From: Bradyrhizobium sp. ISRA430
GTDB lineage: Bacteria; Pseudomonadota; Alphaproteobacteria; Rhizobiales; Xanthobacteraceae
Direction: 5' to 3'
Length of the DNA stretch: 64,000 nucleotides
NCBI RefSeq assembly: GCF_029909975.1
Contig: NZ_CP094516.1
Coordinates: forward strand, 1,364,001 to 1,428,000
This document shows, piece by piece, positions 33,275 through 43,789 of the stretch. Made by a program: the position numbers and the translations under genes. The notes under the pieces are model-generated. The model ran no database searches. It saw only the letters and a program-made list of their open reading frames with translations, and was not told the origin of the DNA. Within the stretch, counting starts at the first letter, position 1. Each line of letters opens with the position of its first letter.

Positions 33275-34618
33275 ATGACCGCCGAATCCGCGGCACGGAC
33301 TGACCCTGCCGATTCATGGCCATGGCGCAGCCGATGGCGGGCCTGGCGCAGCCCGGACGCGCTGATCCGGACCGCCGACCTGCTCGCCGCCATGATCGCG
33401 GCCTCGCTCCCATGGTCGACCACGGCGCCGTCGATCTTTGTCGGGCTCTGGCTGCTCGCGGTGACGCCGAGCATCGGCTGGCGCGATTACGCGCGCAGTC
33501 TCGCCGAGCCGGCACTTGCCCTGCCCTTTGCGATCCTGCTGCTCGCCCTCGTCGGCATCCTGTGGTCGGACGGCGCATGGGCGGACCGGCTGCATGCAAT
33601 CAAGCCTGTGGCGAAACTCGTGCTGATCCCGCCACTGCTCTATCACTTCAGGCGATCGGAGCACGGGATGTGGGTGTGCGTCGCCTTTCTTGTCTCCTGC
33701 GCCCTGCTTGCGGTCTTCTCCTGGATCGTGCTGCTCCATCCCGCCTGGAAGATCAGCGCGACCGCATCGGCCGGCGTACCCGTCAAGAACTACATCGACC
33801 AGAGCCAGGAGTTCACGCTGTGCGCCTTTGCGCTCGCGTTGCCCGCGCTGAGATTCTGGCGGGCGCGGCAAGTCGGAGCGACGATCGCCTGCCTGGCGCT
33901 GATCCTGCTGTTCGTCACCAACATGGTGTTCGTCGCGTCAGCGCGCACGGCGCTGCTCTGCATCGTGGTGCTGCTCGGGCTGTTCGCCTGGCGCCATCTG
34001 AGCCGGCGGGCAGCCCTATTCCTGCTCACTGGCGCCGTTGCCGCGAGCGCGCTCGCCTGGACGGCATCGCCCTATCTGCGCCAGCGCATCACCGACATTT
34101 CAGTCGAATATCAGCACGGCCATGAGGACATCAGCCACGCCTCGACCGCCCAACGCCTGACCTATTGGCGCAAGTCAGCCCTCGCCTTCACCGAAGCGCC
34201 GCTGCTCGGGCATGGCACAGGCTCGATCAAGCGGCAGTTCGAGCGCGCCGCCACAGGCCGAAGTGACCTCGACGTCGAGATCGTGAACAACCCGCACAAC
34301 CAGACGCTCAATGTCGCCGTGCAGTGGGGCCTGGTTGGCGTCGCCCTGCTCTACGCGATGTGGCTCACCCATCTTCGCCTGTTCGCAGACGAAGAGCTTG
34401 CGGCCTGGATCGGCCTTGTCGTCGTCGTGCAGAACATCGCGAGCTCGCTCCTGAACTCGCATCTGTTCGATTTCCACGAGGGCTGGATGTATGTCCTCGG
34501 GGTCGGCGTTGCCGGCGGCATGGCGCTGCGCGCGAGAACGCCGGCCGGCGATGACTACTGGCTGCGCTCGTGGCCAACCTCGCCGGTGATGACGTCGCCG
34601 AACAGCTCCCAGGCCTGA
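33275..34618 (+). CDS. O-antigen ligase/Wzy-like membrane protein
   Basis: The 447-residue protein has about ten or more membrane helices and one large hydrophilic loop with the conserved motifs HGTGSIKRQFE and NNPHNQTLNVAVQWGLVG, typical of the Wzy_C/WaaL family that ligates or polymerises glycans on the outer face of the inner membrane. I use the ATG at 33275; the frame is open upstream through the previous gene. The last 20 or so codons overlap, on the opposite strand, the end of the binding-protein gene, giving it an unusual Ser/Pro tail. As the last gene of the operon it probably joins the exported glycan to its acceptor. Confidence 0.88.
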   Translation: MTAESAARTDPADSWPWRSRWRAWRSPDALIRTADLLAAMIAASLPWSTTAPSIFVGLWLLAVTPSIGWRDYARSLAEPALALPFAILLLALVGILWSDGAWADRLHAIKPVAKLVLIPPLLYHFRRSEHGMWVCVAFLVSCALLAVFSWIVLLHPAWKISATASAGVPVKNYIDQSQEFTLCAFALALPALRFWRARQVGATIACLALILLFVTNMVFVASARTALLCIVVLLGLFAWRHLSRRAALFLLTGAVAASALAWTASPYLRQRITDISVEYQHGHEDISHASTAQRLTYWRKSALAFTEAPLLGHGTGSIKRQFERAATGRSDLDVEIVNNPHNQTLNVAVQWGLVGVALLYAMWLTHLRLFADEELAAWIGLVVVVQNIASSLLNSHLFDFHEGWMYVLGVGVAGGMALRARTPAGDDYWLRSWPTSPVMTSPNSSQA

Positions 34619-35793
34619 CCGTTGAAGCGCATCAACTGCATCTGCTCGATCGGGAAATAATCGTCGGGCGAGGTGTTGACCATGATACCGGGCAGCATCA
34701 GATCGGTGTGGAAGTTTTTCAGGTTGGCAGCCTGCTTCATGACGTTCTCGCGCGTAAGATTATCGCCGCATTGTTTCAGGACCTGCGCCATCGCTTCGGC
34801 CTGCACATAGCCGTAGATGTTGTTAGCGTTGGCCTTGTCGCCCTCGGGATAATATTTGTCCATGAATTCACGCCATTTCACCACGGCGAGGTCTTTGTCC
34901 CAGGTCGGATCGGTTGGGTCTTTCAGATAGACGGTCGAGATGATGTCCTTGGCATATTCGAGACCGGCGGGCTTCAGCACTGATGCAACCGATGTCGCGG
35001 TGTTGGCGAGGAAGAATTTGGGCTTCCAGCCGAGCTCGCCGACCTTCCGGATCGCCTGCGCCGAGCCCTTTGGGGCGGCCCAGGAGAAGAAGATATCGGC
35101 ACCGGAATCGTGCAAGGCCACGATCTGCGAGTCGATCGAGGGATCGCTCACCTCGTAGGACTGGTCGGCGATGATCATGCTGGCCTTGTCGCCGAGCCCG
35201 TCCTTCAGGCCCTTGAACTGGTCCTTGCCGGCATCGTCGTTCTGCCAGAACACTGCGATCTTGCCGTTCGGGAAGTGATCGCGAATGTATTTTGCGTAGA
35301 TCCGCCCCTCGCTCTGGTAGTTCGGCTGGAAGCCCATGGTCCATGGGAAATTCTTCGGGTCCCCGAACTTGGTGCCGCCGGAGGCGACGAAGAGCTGCGG
35401 CACTTTCTTCGCGTTCATGTATTTCATGATCGCGGAATTCGAGGGCGTGCCGAGCGGCTGGAAGATCAACAAGACCTCGTCGCTCTCGACAAGCTTGCGT
35501 GCCTGCTCGATTGCCTTTGGCGGCGAATACGCATCGTCATAGCTGATGAAATTGATCTTGCGGCCGTTGATGCCGCCCTGATCGTTGATCATCCGGAAGA
35601 ACGCGGCCTCGGTCTTGCCGATCACGCCATAGGAGGACGCGGGCCCGCTATAGGGCATGATGTTGCCGATCTTGATTTCGGCGTCGGTGGCGCCGGGGTC
35701 GTATTTCTTTTGCGCCGAGGCCGGTGAGGCGGCCAACATTCCCGCAGCAATGAGCGTGGCGAGGGCAGCAAGGCTGTTGCGACGACCCGGCAT
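34555..35793 (-). CDS. Periplasmic branched-chain amino-acid-type ABC binding protein
   Basis: This 412-residue protein has a signal peptide (MPGRRNSLAALATLIAAGML followed by AASPASAQ) and a two-lobe type I periplasmic-binding fold of the LivJ/UrtA/aromatic-acid group: EIKIGNIMPYSGPASSYGVIGK, DDAYSPPKAIEQARKLVESDEVLLIFQPLGT, VAVFWQNDDAGKDQ-like KIAVFWQNDDAGKDQFKG. Relatives bind branched-chain amino acids, urea or aromatic acids, and the ligand is unclear here. No permease or ATPase genes are next to it, so it is an orphan or works with a distant transporter. The ATG at 35793 has GGGGAGAG before it. Its 3' end overlaps the ligase gene by 64 bases, tail to tail. Confidence 0.92.
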   Translation of the reverse strand: MPGRRNSLAALATLIAAGMLAASPASAQKKYDPGATDAEIKIGNIMPYSGPASSYGVIGKTEAAFFRMINDQGGINGRKINFISYDDAYSPPKAIEQARKLVESDEVLLIFQPLGTPSNSAIMKYMNAKKVPQLFVASGGTKFGDPKNFPWTMGFQPNYQSEGRIYAKYIRDHFPNGKIAVFWQNDDAGKDQFKGLKDGLGDKASMIIADQSYEVSDPSIDSQIVALHDSGADIFFSWAAPKGSAQAIRKVGELGWKPKFFLANTATSVASVLKPAGLEYAKDIISTVYLKDPTDPTWDKDLAVVKWREFMDKYYPEGDKANANNIYGYVQAEAMAQVLKQCGDNLTRENVMKQAANLKNFHTDLMLPGIMVNTSPDDYFPIEQMQLMRFNGQAWELFGDVITGEVGHERSQ

Positions 35794-35905
35794 CGTTCTC
35801 TCCCCTATTTGTAGTCTTGTTTTGCAGGAAGTGTCGCAAGCAGGCCTGCGGCTGGCAAGCCTCTCCATTTTCCGCGACATGAAACGGCTCGCCGAAATCG
35901 GGAAC

Positions 35906-36817
35906 CTACGCAGCGCGCCGCGGCAAACCCGGCACGCGCCCGTCTATCACGAGCAATGCGCTGCCGATGACCATCGCACCTGCGATTTCTCGCGCTGAGA
36001 TTGGCTCGCCGAGCACCAGCCATCCCAGAAGAATGGCGGTCACAGGGATGAGCGGCGTCACCAGCATGACATTGGTCGCGCCCGAGCGGCGCAGGATCTG
36101 AAAGAAAACGATGTAGGCCAATGCCGTCGAAAGACCCGCAAGACCAAGCACCGCAAGCCACGTCGCCACACCCGGCAGCGGCAGCCGCCATGGCTTCTCG
36201 ATCGCGCCGACGACAATCGCCATCAAAAACGTCGAGGCCATGAGTTGAAACGTTGCCGTCCCGAGCGGAGGCGAGTCCTTCAACAATCGCCGCGCCGCCA
36301 GCGCCGCGAGGCCATAGCTGAAGGCGCCGCCAAGGCAGAGTAGGATGCCAAGTGCCTGCCCCGCTCTCGCGTCGGCGCCCCATCCTCTCAGGACAATCAC
36401 GCCGACGAGCCCCAGCGCGACGCCGGCTACGCGACGCATCTGCAACATCTCTTCGCCCGCAGCCGCCATCACGATCACCGTGAACAGCGGCGTCGTGGCA
36501 TTGAGGATCGACGCCAGACCGCTCGGAATGAAGGTCTGACCGAGCACGATCAGCGAGAACGGCGCGACGTTGTTGAGCAGTCCGATCGCAAGGAATGCTC
36601 GCCAGCCGGCAAAGCCGTTGGGAAATGCGATCCCCTGCGCGCGCAGCAGCGGCAGCAGAATGATCGCGCCAAGAGCGACGCGCAGGAACACCAATGTCAA
36701 AGCCGGCAGTTCGCGCAGCGCCGCCCCATTGAAGAAGAACGAGCCGCCCCAGAGGACCGAGAGCACGCAAAGCAGCGACCAATCTCGCGCATCGATCCGG
36801 TTGTCGTTGAGCGGCAT
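35906..36817 (-). CDS. EamA/DMT-superfamily transporter
   Basis: The 303-residue inner-membrane protein has ten predicted helices in two EamA repeats: WSLLCVLSVLWGGSFFFNGAAL with PALTLVFLRVALGAIILLPLL in the first and LGILLCLGGAFSYGLAALAARRLL through LGLAGLSTALAYIVFFQILRRSGATNVMLVTPLIPV in the second. DMT proteins export metabolites or amino acids; the substrate is not predictable. The start is ATG at 36817. It stands 117 bases after the dehydrogenase gene on the same strand and may or may not share its transcript. Confidence 0.9.
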   Translation of the reverse strand: MPLNDNRIDARDWSLLCVLSVLWGGSFFFNGAALRELPALTLVFLRVALGAIILLPLLRAQGIAFPNGFAGWRAFLAIGLLNNVAPFSLIVLGQTFIPSGLASILNATTPLFTVIVMAAAGEEMLQMRRVAGVALGLVGVIVLRGWGADARAGQALGILLCLGGAFSYGLAALAARRLLKDSPPLGTATFQLMASTFLMAIVVGAIEKPWRLPLPGVATWLAVLGLAGLSTALAYIVFFQILRRSGATNVMLVTPLIPVTAILLGWLVLGEPISAREIAGAMVIGSALLVIDGRVPGLPRRAA

Positions 36818-36934
36818 GGCGTCTCACATGGGCGGCCGAACCTGCCGCTTAGTCGGCCGCCACCGAGATTTCCACCCGATTTCCGAAACGAGCACCGCCA
36901 ACGAGGCGTTCAGGACCCATGTCAGCTCAACCGG

Positions 36935-37822
36935 CTAGGAAGTGTTCCTCTTCTTCGGCCTCGACACGAGCTCGATCATCCTGCCTTCATCGTCGTCCGG
37001 CATCGCGGCTTTGGCTCGCGCGTAGGACTCGACCGCGGCGCGCGCGACGAGCGGCTTGTCGGCCAGCAAGGTCTCGGCAAGCTTCACGGCATAGGCGGCA
37101 TCCTTGTGCCGCAGCGCCGATGTAAAAGTTGCGCCGCTGAAGTCGCGGGCGACCATCCGCTTGGAGTGGCGCTGCACCTGGGGACTGGCGGCAACGCCGG
37201 CCTGGATCGACTCCAGCACCAGGTTCATGTCGAGCCCGGCCTGCTCGGCAATCGCAAGCCCCTCGGCAAGCCCTGCGATCTGGATCGCGCCCATCAGATT
37301 GTTGATGAGCTTGTAGACCGTGCCGGAGCCGACTGCGCCGAAATGGCGGATGGTCGAACCGATCGGCTCCAGATAAGGCCGCGCGCGATCGAGATCGGCG
37401 GGGTCGGCCCCGACCAAAAGTGTCAGCTTTCCGCTAGCTGCCGCATCCGGCAATCCGGTGACCGGGCAATCGATGTAGGTGAGGCCGCGGCCGTTCAGCT
37501 CGCGGGCCATCTCGCGCGCATGATCATAGGAGACCGTGGAGCATTCGATCGCGATCGTTCCGGCCTTTGCGGTCTTGGCCGCGCCCTTGAGCCCGAGCCA
37601 GACCGCACGCGAGGCTTCGTCGTCCGCGACCATGGTGACGACGGCGTCGGCATCGATCGCGGCGTCCTCCGGCGAGGTCGCCCAAAGCGCACCACGCGCG
37701 ATCAGGTCTTCGGCTTTGGCCTTGCTGCGATTCCACAGCGTCACCGTGAAGCCGGCATCGAGATATCGGCCGGCCATGCCGTGGCCCATCCGCCCCAATC
37801 CGATGAAGGCGACGCGGGCCAT
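36935..37822 (-). CDS. Beta-hydroxyacid dehydrogenase (HIBADH/GarR family)
   Basis: A 295-residue NAD(P)-dependent oxidoreductase. The N-terminal Rossmann fold starts VAFIGLGRMGHGMAGRYLDAG with the nucleotide-binding GxGxxG, followed by ECSTVSYDHAREM, the substrate loop PVTGLPDAAASGKLTLLVG and the catalytic-lysine segment GSGTVYKLINNLMGAIQIAGLAE (the fourth helix). The family includes 3-hydroxyisobutyrate, tartronate semialdehyde and imine reductases, so the exact substrate is open. The start lies two bases after the prfB stop, so the two are transcribed together. Confidence 0.92.
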   Translation of the reverse strand: MARVAFIGLGRMGHGMAGRYLDAGFTVTLWNRSKAKAEDLIARGALWATSPEDAAIDADAVVTMVADDEASRAVWLGLKGAAKTAKAGTIAIECSTVSYDHAREMARELNGRGLTYIDCPVTGLPDAAASGKLTLLVGADPADLDRARPYLEPIGSTIRHFGAVGSGTVYKLINNLMGAIQIAGLAEGLAIAEQAGLDMNLVLESIQAGVAASPQVQRHSKRMVARDFSGATFTSALRHKDAAYAVKLAETLLADKPLVARAAVESYARAKAAMPDDDEGRMIELVSRPKKRNTS

Positions 37823-37824
37823 GA

Positions 37825-38956
<1,132 letters not shown>

Positions 38957-39071
38957 GTCGTTCTCTGATCTCGCGGAATTGTTCCCGCGTGCAATTGCAA
39001 TGGGGATGTAGCGGCGGCGGCTGCAAAGCGCAACCGCCGGAGCTTCAGATCGCGGATCTTATCCTAAGGCC

Positions 39072-41567
39072 CTAGTACAGCCCGCCGGTGCCCGGACGCA
39101 TGAAGAAGCCGGTATCGGGCGGCGCCTGCTGCGGCACGCGCCCGTCGGCGTCGGCAACGCCGATGACCGAGTAGTTGTCCGGCGGCGCCGTACCCGGCTT
39201 GAAGGCTTCGAGGATGGTTCCACCGGTCTCACCCGGGCCGGCACGCATGCCGGTCTTGGCAACGACGCGGATCAGCTTGATGCCGGCCGGCACCTTGAAC
39301 GGGACCGCTTGCTTGTCGGCGAGCGCGAGCTTCAGGAAGTCGCGCGCGATGGGCGCTGCCAGATGGCCGCCGGTGGCGGCGTTGCCTCTGCCGAGCGGCC
39401 GCGGCTTGTCGTAGCCCATATAGATTGCGACGGCGACGTCGGGCGAGAAGCCGACGAACCAGGCATCCTTGGCCTCGTTGGTCGTGCCCGTCTTGCCGGC
39501 GATCGGCTTGCCGACCTCCTTGACGACAGTCGCGGTGCCGGCCTGCACGACGCCTTCCATCAGCTCGGTGATCTGATAGGCCGTCATGGAGTCCAGCACC
39601 TGCTCGCGGCGGTCGATCAACAGCGGCTCGTTCTGGTTCTTCCAGCCGCCCGGCGCGTCGCAGCCGCGGCATTCGCGCTGGTCGTGCTTGAAGATGGTGT
39701 GGCCGTAGCGGTCCTGGATGCGATCGATCAGCGTCGGCTTCACGCGTCGGCCGCCATTGGCGATCATCGAATAGGCCGTCACCATGCGCATCGCCGTCGT
39801 TTCGCCGGCGCCGAGCGCGTAGGAGAGATAGTTCGGCAGCTCGTCATAGACGCCGAAGCGGCGAGCGTATTCGCCGATCAAGGGCATGCCGATGTCCTGT
39901 GCGAGCCGCACCGTGACGGTGTTGAGCGACTGCCGCAGCGCGTTGCGCAGCGTCACCGGTCCCTGGAATTTTCCCGAGGAGAAGTTCTCCGGGCGCCACA
40001 CGCCGGCGCCTTGCCCCTGGTCGATTTCGATCGGCGCGTCGAGCACGACAGTCGAGGGCGTATAGCCATTGTCGAGCGCCGCGGAATAGACGATCGGCTT
40101 GAACGACGAACCCGGCTGCCGGTAGGCCTGCGTGGCGCGGTTGAACTGGCTCTGGTCGAACGAGAAGCCGCCGACCATCGCGAGCACGCGGCCGGTCCAC
40201 GGATCCATCACCACCATGGCGCCGGATACTTCGGGGATCTGCCGCAGGCGGTATTGGCCCTCGACGGGCTGTCCGTCCTTGTAGAGTGGATCGGCATAGA
40301 TCACGTCGCCGGGCTGGAGCACCTGGGACACCGCAGTCGGCGTCTTGCCTTTGGTACCGCCCTGCGCGGCCCGCGCCCAGCGCACGCCGTCGAGCGTGAC
40401 GATGCCGGTCTCGCGCTGCTTGCTCACGGCGCCGCCGAGCTCGCGGCTCGGCTGGAAGCCGATGCGTGCCGACTGGTCGCTGGTTTCCAGCACCACCGCC
40501 ATGCGCCACGGCGAGATGTCGGAGAGCGACTTGATCTCGGCAAGCTTCACGCCCCAGTCGCCTGACGTATCGAGCTTGCTGATCGCGCCGCGATAGCCCT
40601 GCTGCTCGTCATAGTTCACGAGGCCCGAGACCATGGTCTTGCGCGCCATGACCTGGATCTTCGGATCGAGCGTGGTGCGGACCGACAGGCCGCCCTCATA
40701 GAGCTTCTTCTCGCCATAGCGCTCGAAGATGTCGCGGCGGACTTCCTCGGCGAAATATTCGCCGGCGAAGGTGTGGGCACCGTTGGAACGATTGGTGACG
40801 GCCAGCGGCTCCTTGCGCGCCTTGTCGGCGTCGGCCTGCTTGATCCAGCCGTTCTCCTGGAGACGGTCGATCACGTAGTTGCGGCGCTCGATGGCGCGGT
40901 CGCGGTTACGCACCGGATGCAGCGTTGCCGGCATCTTCGGCAGCGCCGCCAGATAAGCGGCTTCCGCGATCGTCAGCTCGTTCACCGACTTGTCGAAATA
41001 GACCAGCGAAGCCGCCGCGATGCCGTAGGCGCCGAGGCCGAGATAGATTTCGTTGAGGTACAGTTCGAGGATCTTGTCCTTGGAGTAGGTCTTCTCGATC
41101 CGCATCGCCAGCAAGGCTTCCTTGATCTTGCGCGAGAACGAGACCTCGTTGGTCAGGAGGAAGTTCTTGGCGACCTGCTGGGTGATCGTCGAAGCACCCT
41201 GCGGGCGGCGGTTGGAGCCGTAGTTCTGCAGATAGAGCAATCCGGCGCGGGCCATGCCGGTGTAGTCGATGCCCCCGTGCTCGTAGAAATTCTTGTCCTC
41301 GGCCGCCAGGAAGGCGTTGATCACGAGCTTCGGCACCGCCTGGATCGGCAGATAGAGCCGGCGCTCCTTGGCGTATTCGCCGAGCAGCGAACCGTCGACC
41401 GCGTGCACGCGGGTCATCACCGGCGGTTCGTAATCCTGAAGCTGAGAGTAATCGGGCAAGTCCTTGGAGAAATGCCAGATCAGGCCTGCCACGGCACCGA
41501 CACCAACAAGGAACATCACCGTTCCCGCGGCGAACAGGAAGCCCATGAACCGCACCAGCAAGCGCAT
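39072..41567 (-). CDS. mrcA: Penicillin-binding protein 1A, bifunctional
   Basis: This 831-residue class A PBP makes and cross-links peptidoglycan strands. It has a short cytoplasmic start and one membrane helix (FLFAAGTVMFLVGVGAVAGLIW), then a transglycosylase domain with the catalytic-Glu motif EDKNFYEHGGID and the TITQQVAKNFLL motif, an inserted beta-rich domain, and a transpeptidase domain with SSFK (active Ser near residue 484), and KTGT in AGKTGTTNEAKDAWFVG near 690. Length and order fit PBP1A. It lies on the minus strand upstream of prfB and downstream of the amidase gene. The start is ATG at 41567. Confidence 0.95.
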   Translation of the reverse strand: MRLLVRFMGFLFAAGTVMFLVGVGAVAGLIWHFSKDLPDYSQLQDYEPPVMTRVHAVDGSLLGEYAKERRLYLPIQAVPKLVINAFLAAEDKNFYEHGGIDYTGMARAGLLYLQNYGSNRRPQGASTITQQVAKNFLLTNEVSFSRKIKEALLAMRIEKTYSKDKILELYLNEIYLGLGAYGIAAASLVYFDKSVNELTIAEAAYLAALPKMPATLHPVRNRDRAIERRNYVIDRLQENGWIKQADADKARKEPLAVTNRSNGAHTFAGEYFAEEVRRDIFERYGEKKLYEGGLSVRTTLDPKIQVMARKTMVSGLVNYDEQQGYRGAISKLDTSGDWGVKLAEIKSLSDISPWRMAVVLETSDQSARIGFQPSRELGGAVSKQRETGIVTLDGVRWARAAQGGTKGKTPTAVSQVLQPGDVIYADPLYKDGQPVEGQYRLRQIPEVSGAMVVMDPWTGRVLAMVGGFSFDQSQFNRATQAYRQPGSSFKPIVYSAALDNGYTPSTVVLDAPIEIDQGQGAGVWRPENFSSGKFQGPVTLRNALRQSLNTVTVRLAQDIGMPLIGEYARRFGVYDELPNYLSYALGAGETTAMRMVTAYSMIANGGRRVKPTLIDRIQDRYGHTIFKHDQRECRGCDAPGGWKNQNEPLLIDRREQVLDSMTAYQITELMEGVVQAGTATVVKEVGKPIAGKTGTTNEAKDAWFVGFSPDVAVAIYMGYDKPRPLGRGNAATGGHLAAPIARDFLKLALADKQAVPFKVPAGIKLIRVVAKTGMRAGPGETGGTILEAFKPGTAPPDNYSVIGVADADGRVPQQAPPDTGFFMRPGTGGLY

Positions 41568-41787
41568 TATCTGTTTATCCGTTCAATCCCTGGATCAGCC
41601 CTTGGCGCCGCCAACAGGCGTCGTCCTTACGTCGCGAATTCACCGGCCTACTCAAATACATCGGCGCCGGGCCTAAAGGCGCTTGCCGAGCGGGATTCTC
41701 GTCGATTCCGGAACCCCCTGCGGCTTTTTTATAAAGCGCCCGCTGTGGCCAAACTAGGGCTTAACGGCGGGCTGGAAACTTCCCTCA

Positions 41788-43080
41788 TCAATTCGCAGAC
41801 CCCGCGGTTGCCATCCGCTTGGCCAGAAATCCGTCGATCGCCTGCGCCATCGAGCCCACGGCACGGGACCGCCAGCCCTCGGAGACGAGGTGCTCGAGGT
41901 CTCCCTTGTTGGAGACGTAACCGATCTCGACCAGCACCGACGGCACGTCGGGCGCCTTCAGCACCCGGAAGCCCGCAGACTTCAGGGGATGCTTGTGCAT
42001 CCGCACCGTAGACTTCATTTCGCCCATCAGCAAACGGGCGAAACGGTTTGAAAACGTGCGTGTTTCCCGCTGAGTGAGGTCGATCAGGATGTCCGCGACA
42101 TCGGTCGGCTCCTCCGCGAGGTTGAAGCCGGCGATCGCGTCCGCCCGATTTTCCGCGTCCGCCAGGCGCTCGGCTTCGGCGTCGGATGCCTTGTCGGACA
42201 GAGTGTAGATCGTGGCGCCTTGCGCATCGCCCTCCGCGCGCGGCAAGGCGTCGGCATGGATCGAGACGAACAGGGCGGCCTTGAGGTTGCGGGCGATTTT
42301 GACCCGGTCGTTGAGGGGGATGAAGGTGTCGTCGTCCCGCGTCATCACCACGCGATATTTGCCGCTCTTTTCCAGCCGGTCCCGCAACGCGAGGCCAAAG
42401 GCCAGCACCAGGTTCTTTTCGCTCTCGCCGCTCGATTGCGTTCCGTTGTCGATGCCGCCGTGACCGGGATCGATCACCACCACGGCGCGCTCATCCGCCG
42501 GCTTCTGCTGCGCCGGCTCCGGAGCCGTGGCCGGAACGGTCGCGGGCGGCGCGTCGGCAATCGCGGGCCGCAGCTCGGGGCGGCTATTCGGGCTGAGCGA
42601 TTGCACGAAGGAGGCGCGATCGACCTCCTCCAGCTCGAGTACGAGCCGAGCCGGCTGGCCGTTCGCCGCTTCGAGCACGTACGAATTGGCGATCTTGGCC
42701 GGTCCCGCCAGGTCGAACACGATTCGCGATCCGCCGGGCATCACGAGCCCATAACGGAAAGCCTTGATCAGGCCACGTCCCACGCCGGTGCCGGACGGAA
42801 GCTGGAAATTGATCTGGGGCACATCGACCACGACCCGGTAGGGGTCGGCCAGGGTGAAGGCGCGGAAGGTGACGGTCTGATCGAGGTCGAGAATGAAGCG
42901 GGTCTGCTTGGCATCGCCGGCAAGCCGCGCAGCCGAAGCGACCGGGAAATTCGCCGTCGCGACAGCCACTCGCGGCGGGCTTTCGGCGGCACTCAGACGG
43001 GAGGAATCGGCACATGGCAATGCTGCGGCGCACAACAGCGCACACCCCAGCAAAACCCGTTGATTTGCGCGGCTCGCCAC
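41788..43080 (-). CDS. N-acetylmuramoyl-L-alanine amidase with AMIN domain (AmiC-like)
   Basis: A 430-residue periplasmic enzyme that cuts the amide between MurNAc and the peptide stem, used in daughter-cell separation. There is a signal peptide, then an AMIN domain at about 55-160 (TRFILDLDQTVTFRAFTLADPYRVVVDVP) that targets the protein to the septal wall, a Pro/Ala-rich linker, and an Amidase_3 domain with zinc ligands in IDPGHGGIDNGT, GESEKN and SIHADA, and the catalytic Glu in LVEIGYVSN. A helix between SIHADALPRAEGD and the catalytic Glu may be the autoinhibitory element seen in EnvC-controlled amidases. The start is GTG at 43080, with GGAGG eleven bases before it. It is followed by PBP1A on the same strand, and is divergent from rne. 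Confidence 0.93.
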   Translation of the reverse strand: MASRANQRVLLGCALLCAAALPCADSSRLSAAESPPRVAVATANFPVASAARLAGDAKQTRFILDLDQTVTFRAFTLADPYRVVVDVPQINFQLPSGTGVGRGLIKAFRYGLVMPGGSRIVFDLAGPAKIANSYVLEAANGQPARLVLELEEVDRASFVQSLSPNSRPELRPAIADAPPATVPATAPEPAQQKPADERAVVVIDPGHGGIDNGTQSSGESEKNLVLAFGLALRDRLEKSGKYRVVMTRDDDTFIPLNDRVKIARNLKAALFVSIHADALPRAEGDAQGATIYTLSDKASDAEAERLADAENRADAIAGFNLAEEPTDVADILIDLTQRETRTFSNRFARLLMGEMKSTVRMHKHPLKSAGFRVLKAPDVPSVLVEIGYVSNKGDLEHLVSEGWRSRAVGSMAQAIDGFLAKRMATAGSAN

Positions 43081-43789
43081 CGAATCCCGTGCCTCCGAGC
43101 AGCTTCCTTATCGCAATAGAACTGCAGGGTTAATCAGGTCTTAATGACAAAAGGCGCGAAACTCGACGACTGTGACCGACGTGCGACGCTCCCTTGCACC
43201 GCTGGTCCATTCCTCGTATGTACAGACTGCTGACGGCCAATATATTCGGTTGTGTCGCATTCAGCGCCCGGTGCAGCGCCGGAACTCTCAAGCTTTGGGA
43301 ATTCCAGCGTTTTCCGTCCCCCTTTGAGGCCAGCGCGGAGCGCGGCAGCGAGGTGGAACGGGGTCGAGCCCCGGCGGCAGGCGGTCCTGGGTTACCTCTC
43401 GCGTTCCAGGGACGGTTCTGACAGCGACGTAGCCTCTCGTTACCCGATCCCTTAATCCCAGGGGAGCGGTTGTGATCCTCAGGACGCGCGTTCTCGCGCC
43501 AGACCTGGCCAGCAGCAACTGATTAAGGGGCGGCCTCGCCGCCCGAGTTTTCATACGGGCCGACGCTTGATGCGCCAGACTGTGCCGACGAAATCTGAAG
43601 GACCATTCGCGACGCTGCGGAGCGAAACTCCCGCGCGCCGCCTTGGCCCCCCAGGCTCCAGTTCGACATGGCGCGAGAGAGGACGTTTCGGCCTTCCCCT
43701 CACCCCCGAATCAGGTGGACCGTCGCGTCACCCGGCGGCGCGATTCGCGCCCACGGTGAATCGCGCCCGCCGCCGCCAAGAGCCAAGAC
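43081..43789. other. Long divergent region holding the rne leader
   Basis: About 700 bases without a supported gene. Its right part should be the 5' leader of rne, which in many bacteria is targeted by RNase E for autoregulation. A terminator-like hairpin at 43527-43551 sits 240 bases before the ATG. I cannot recognise a conserved RNA family, and see no RNase P, tmRNA or 6S RNA features. Confidence 0.6.
43527..43551 (+). terminator. Terminator-like hairpin in the rne leader
   Basis: GGGCGGC and GCCGCCC form a seven-pair stem with a CTC loop, followed by GAGTTTT. If used, it would truncate transcripts about 240 bases before the rne start codon. Confidence 0.5.

Noticed and set aside
43300..43560. 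Structured RNA gene (RNase P, tmRNA or 6S RNA) upstream of rne
   Set aside because: The conserved cores of those RNAs are not present; the region is better described as the rne leader.
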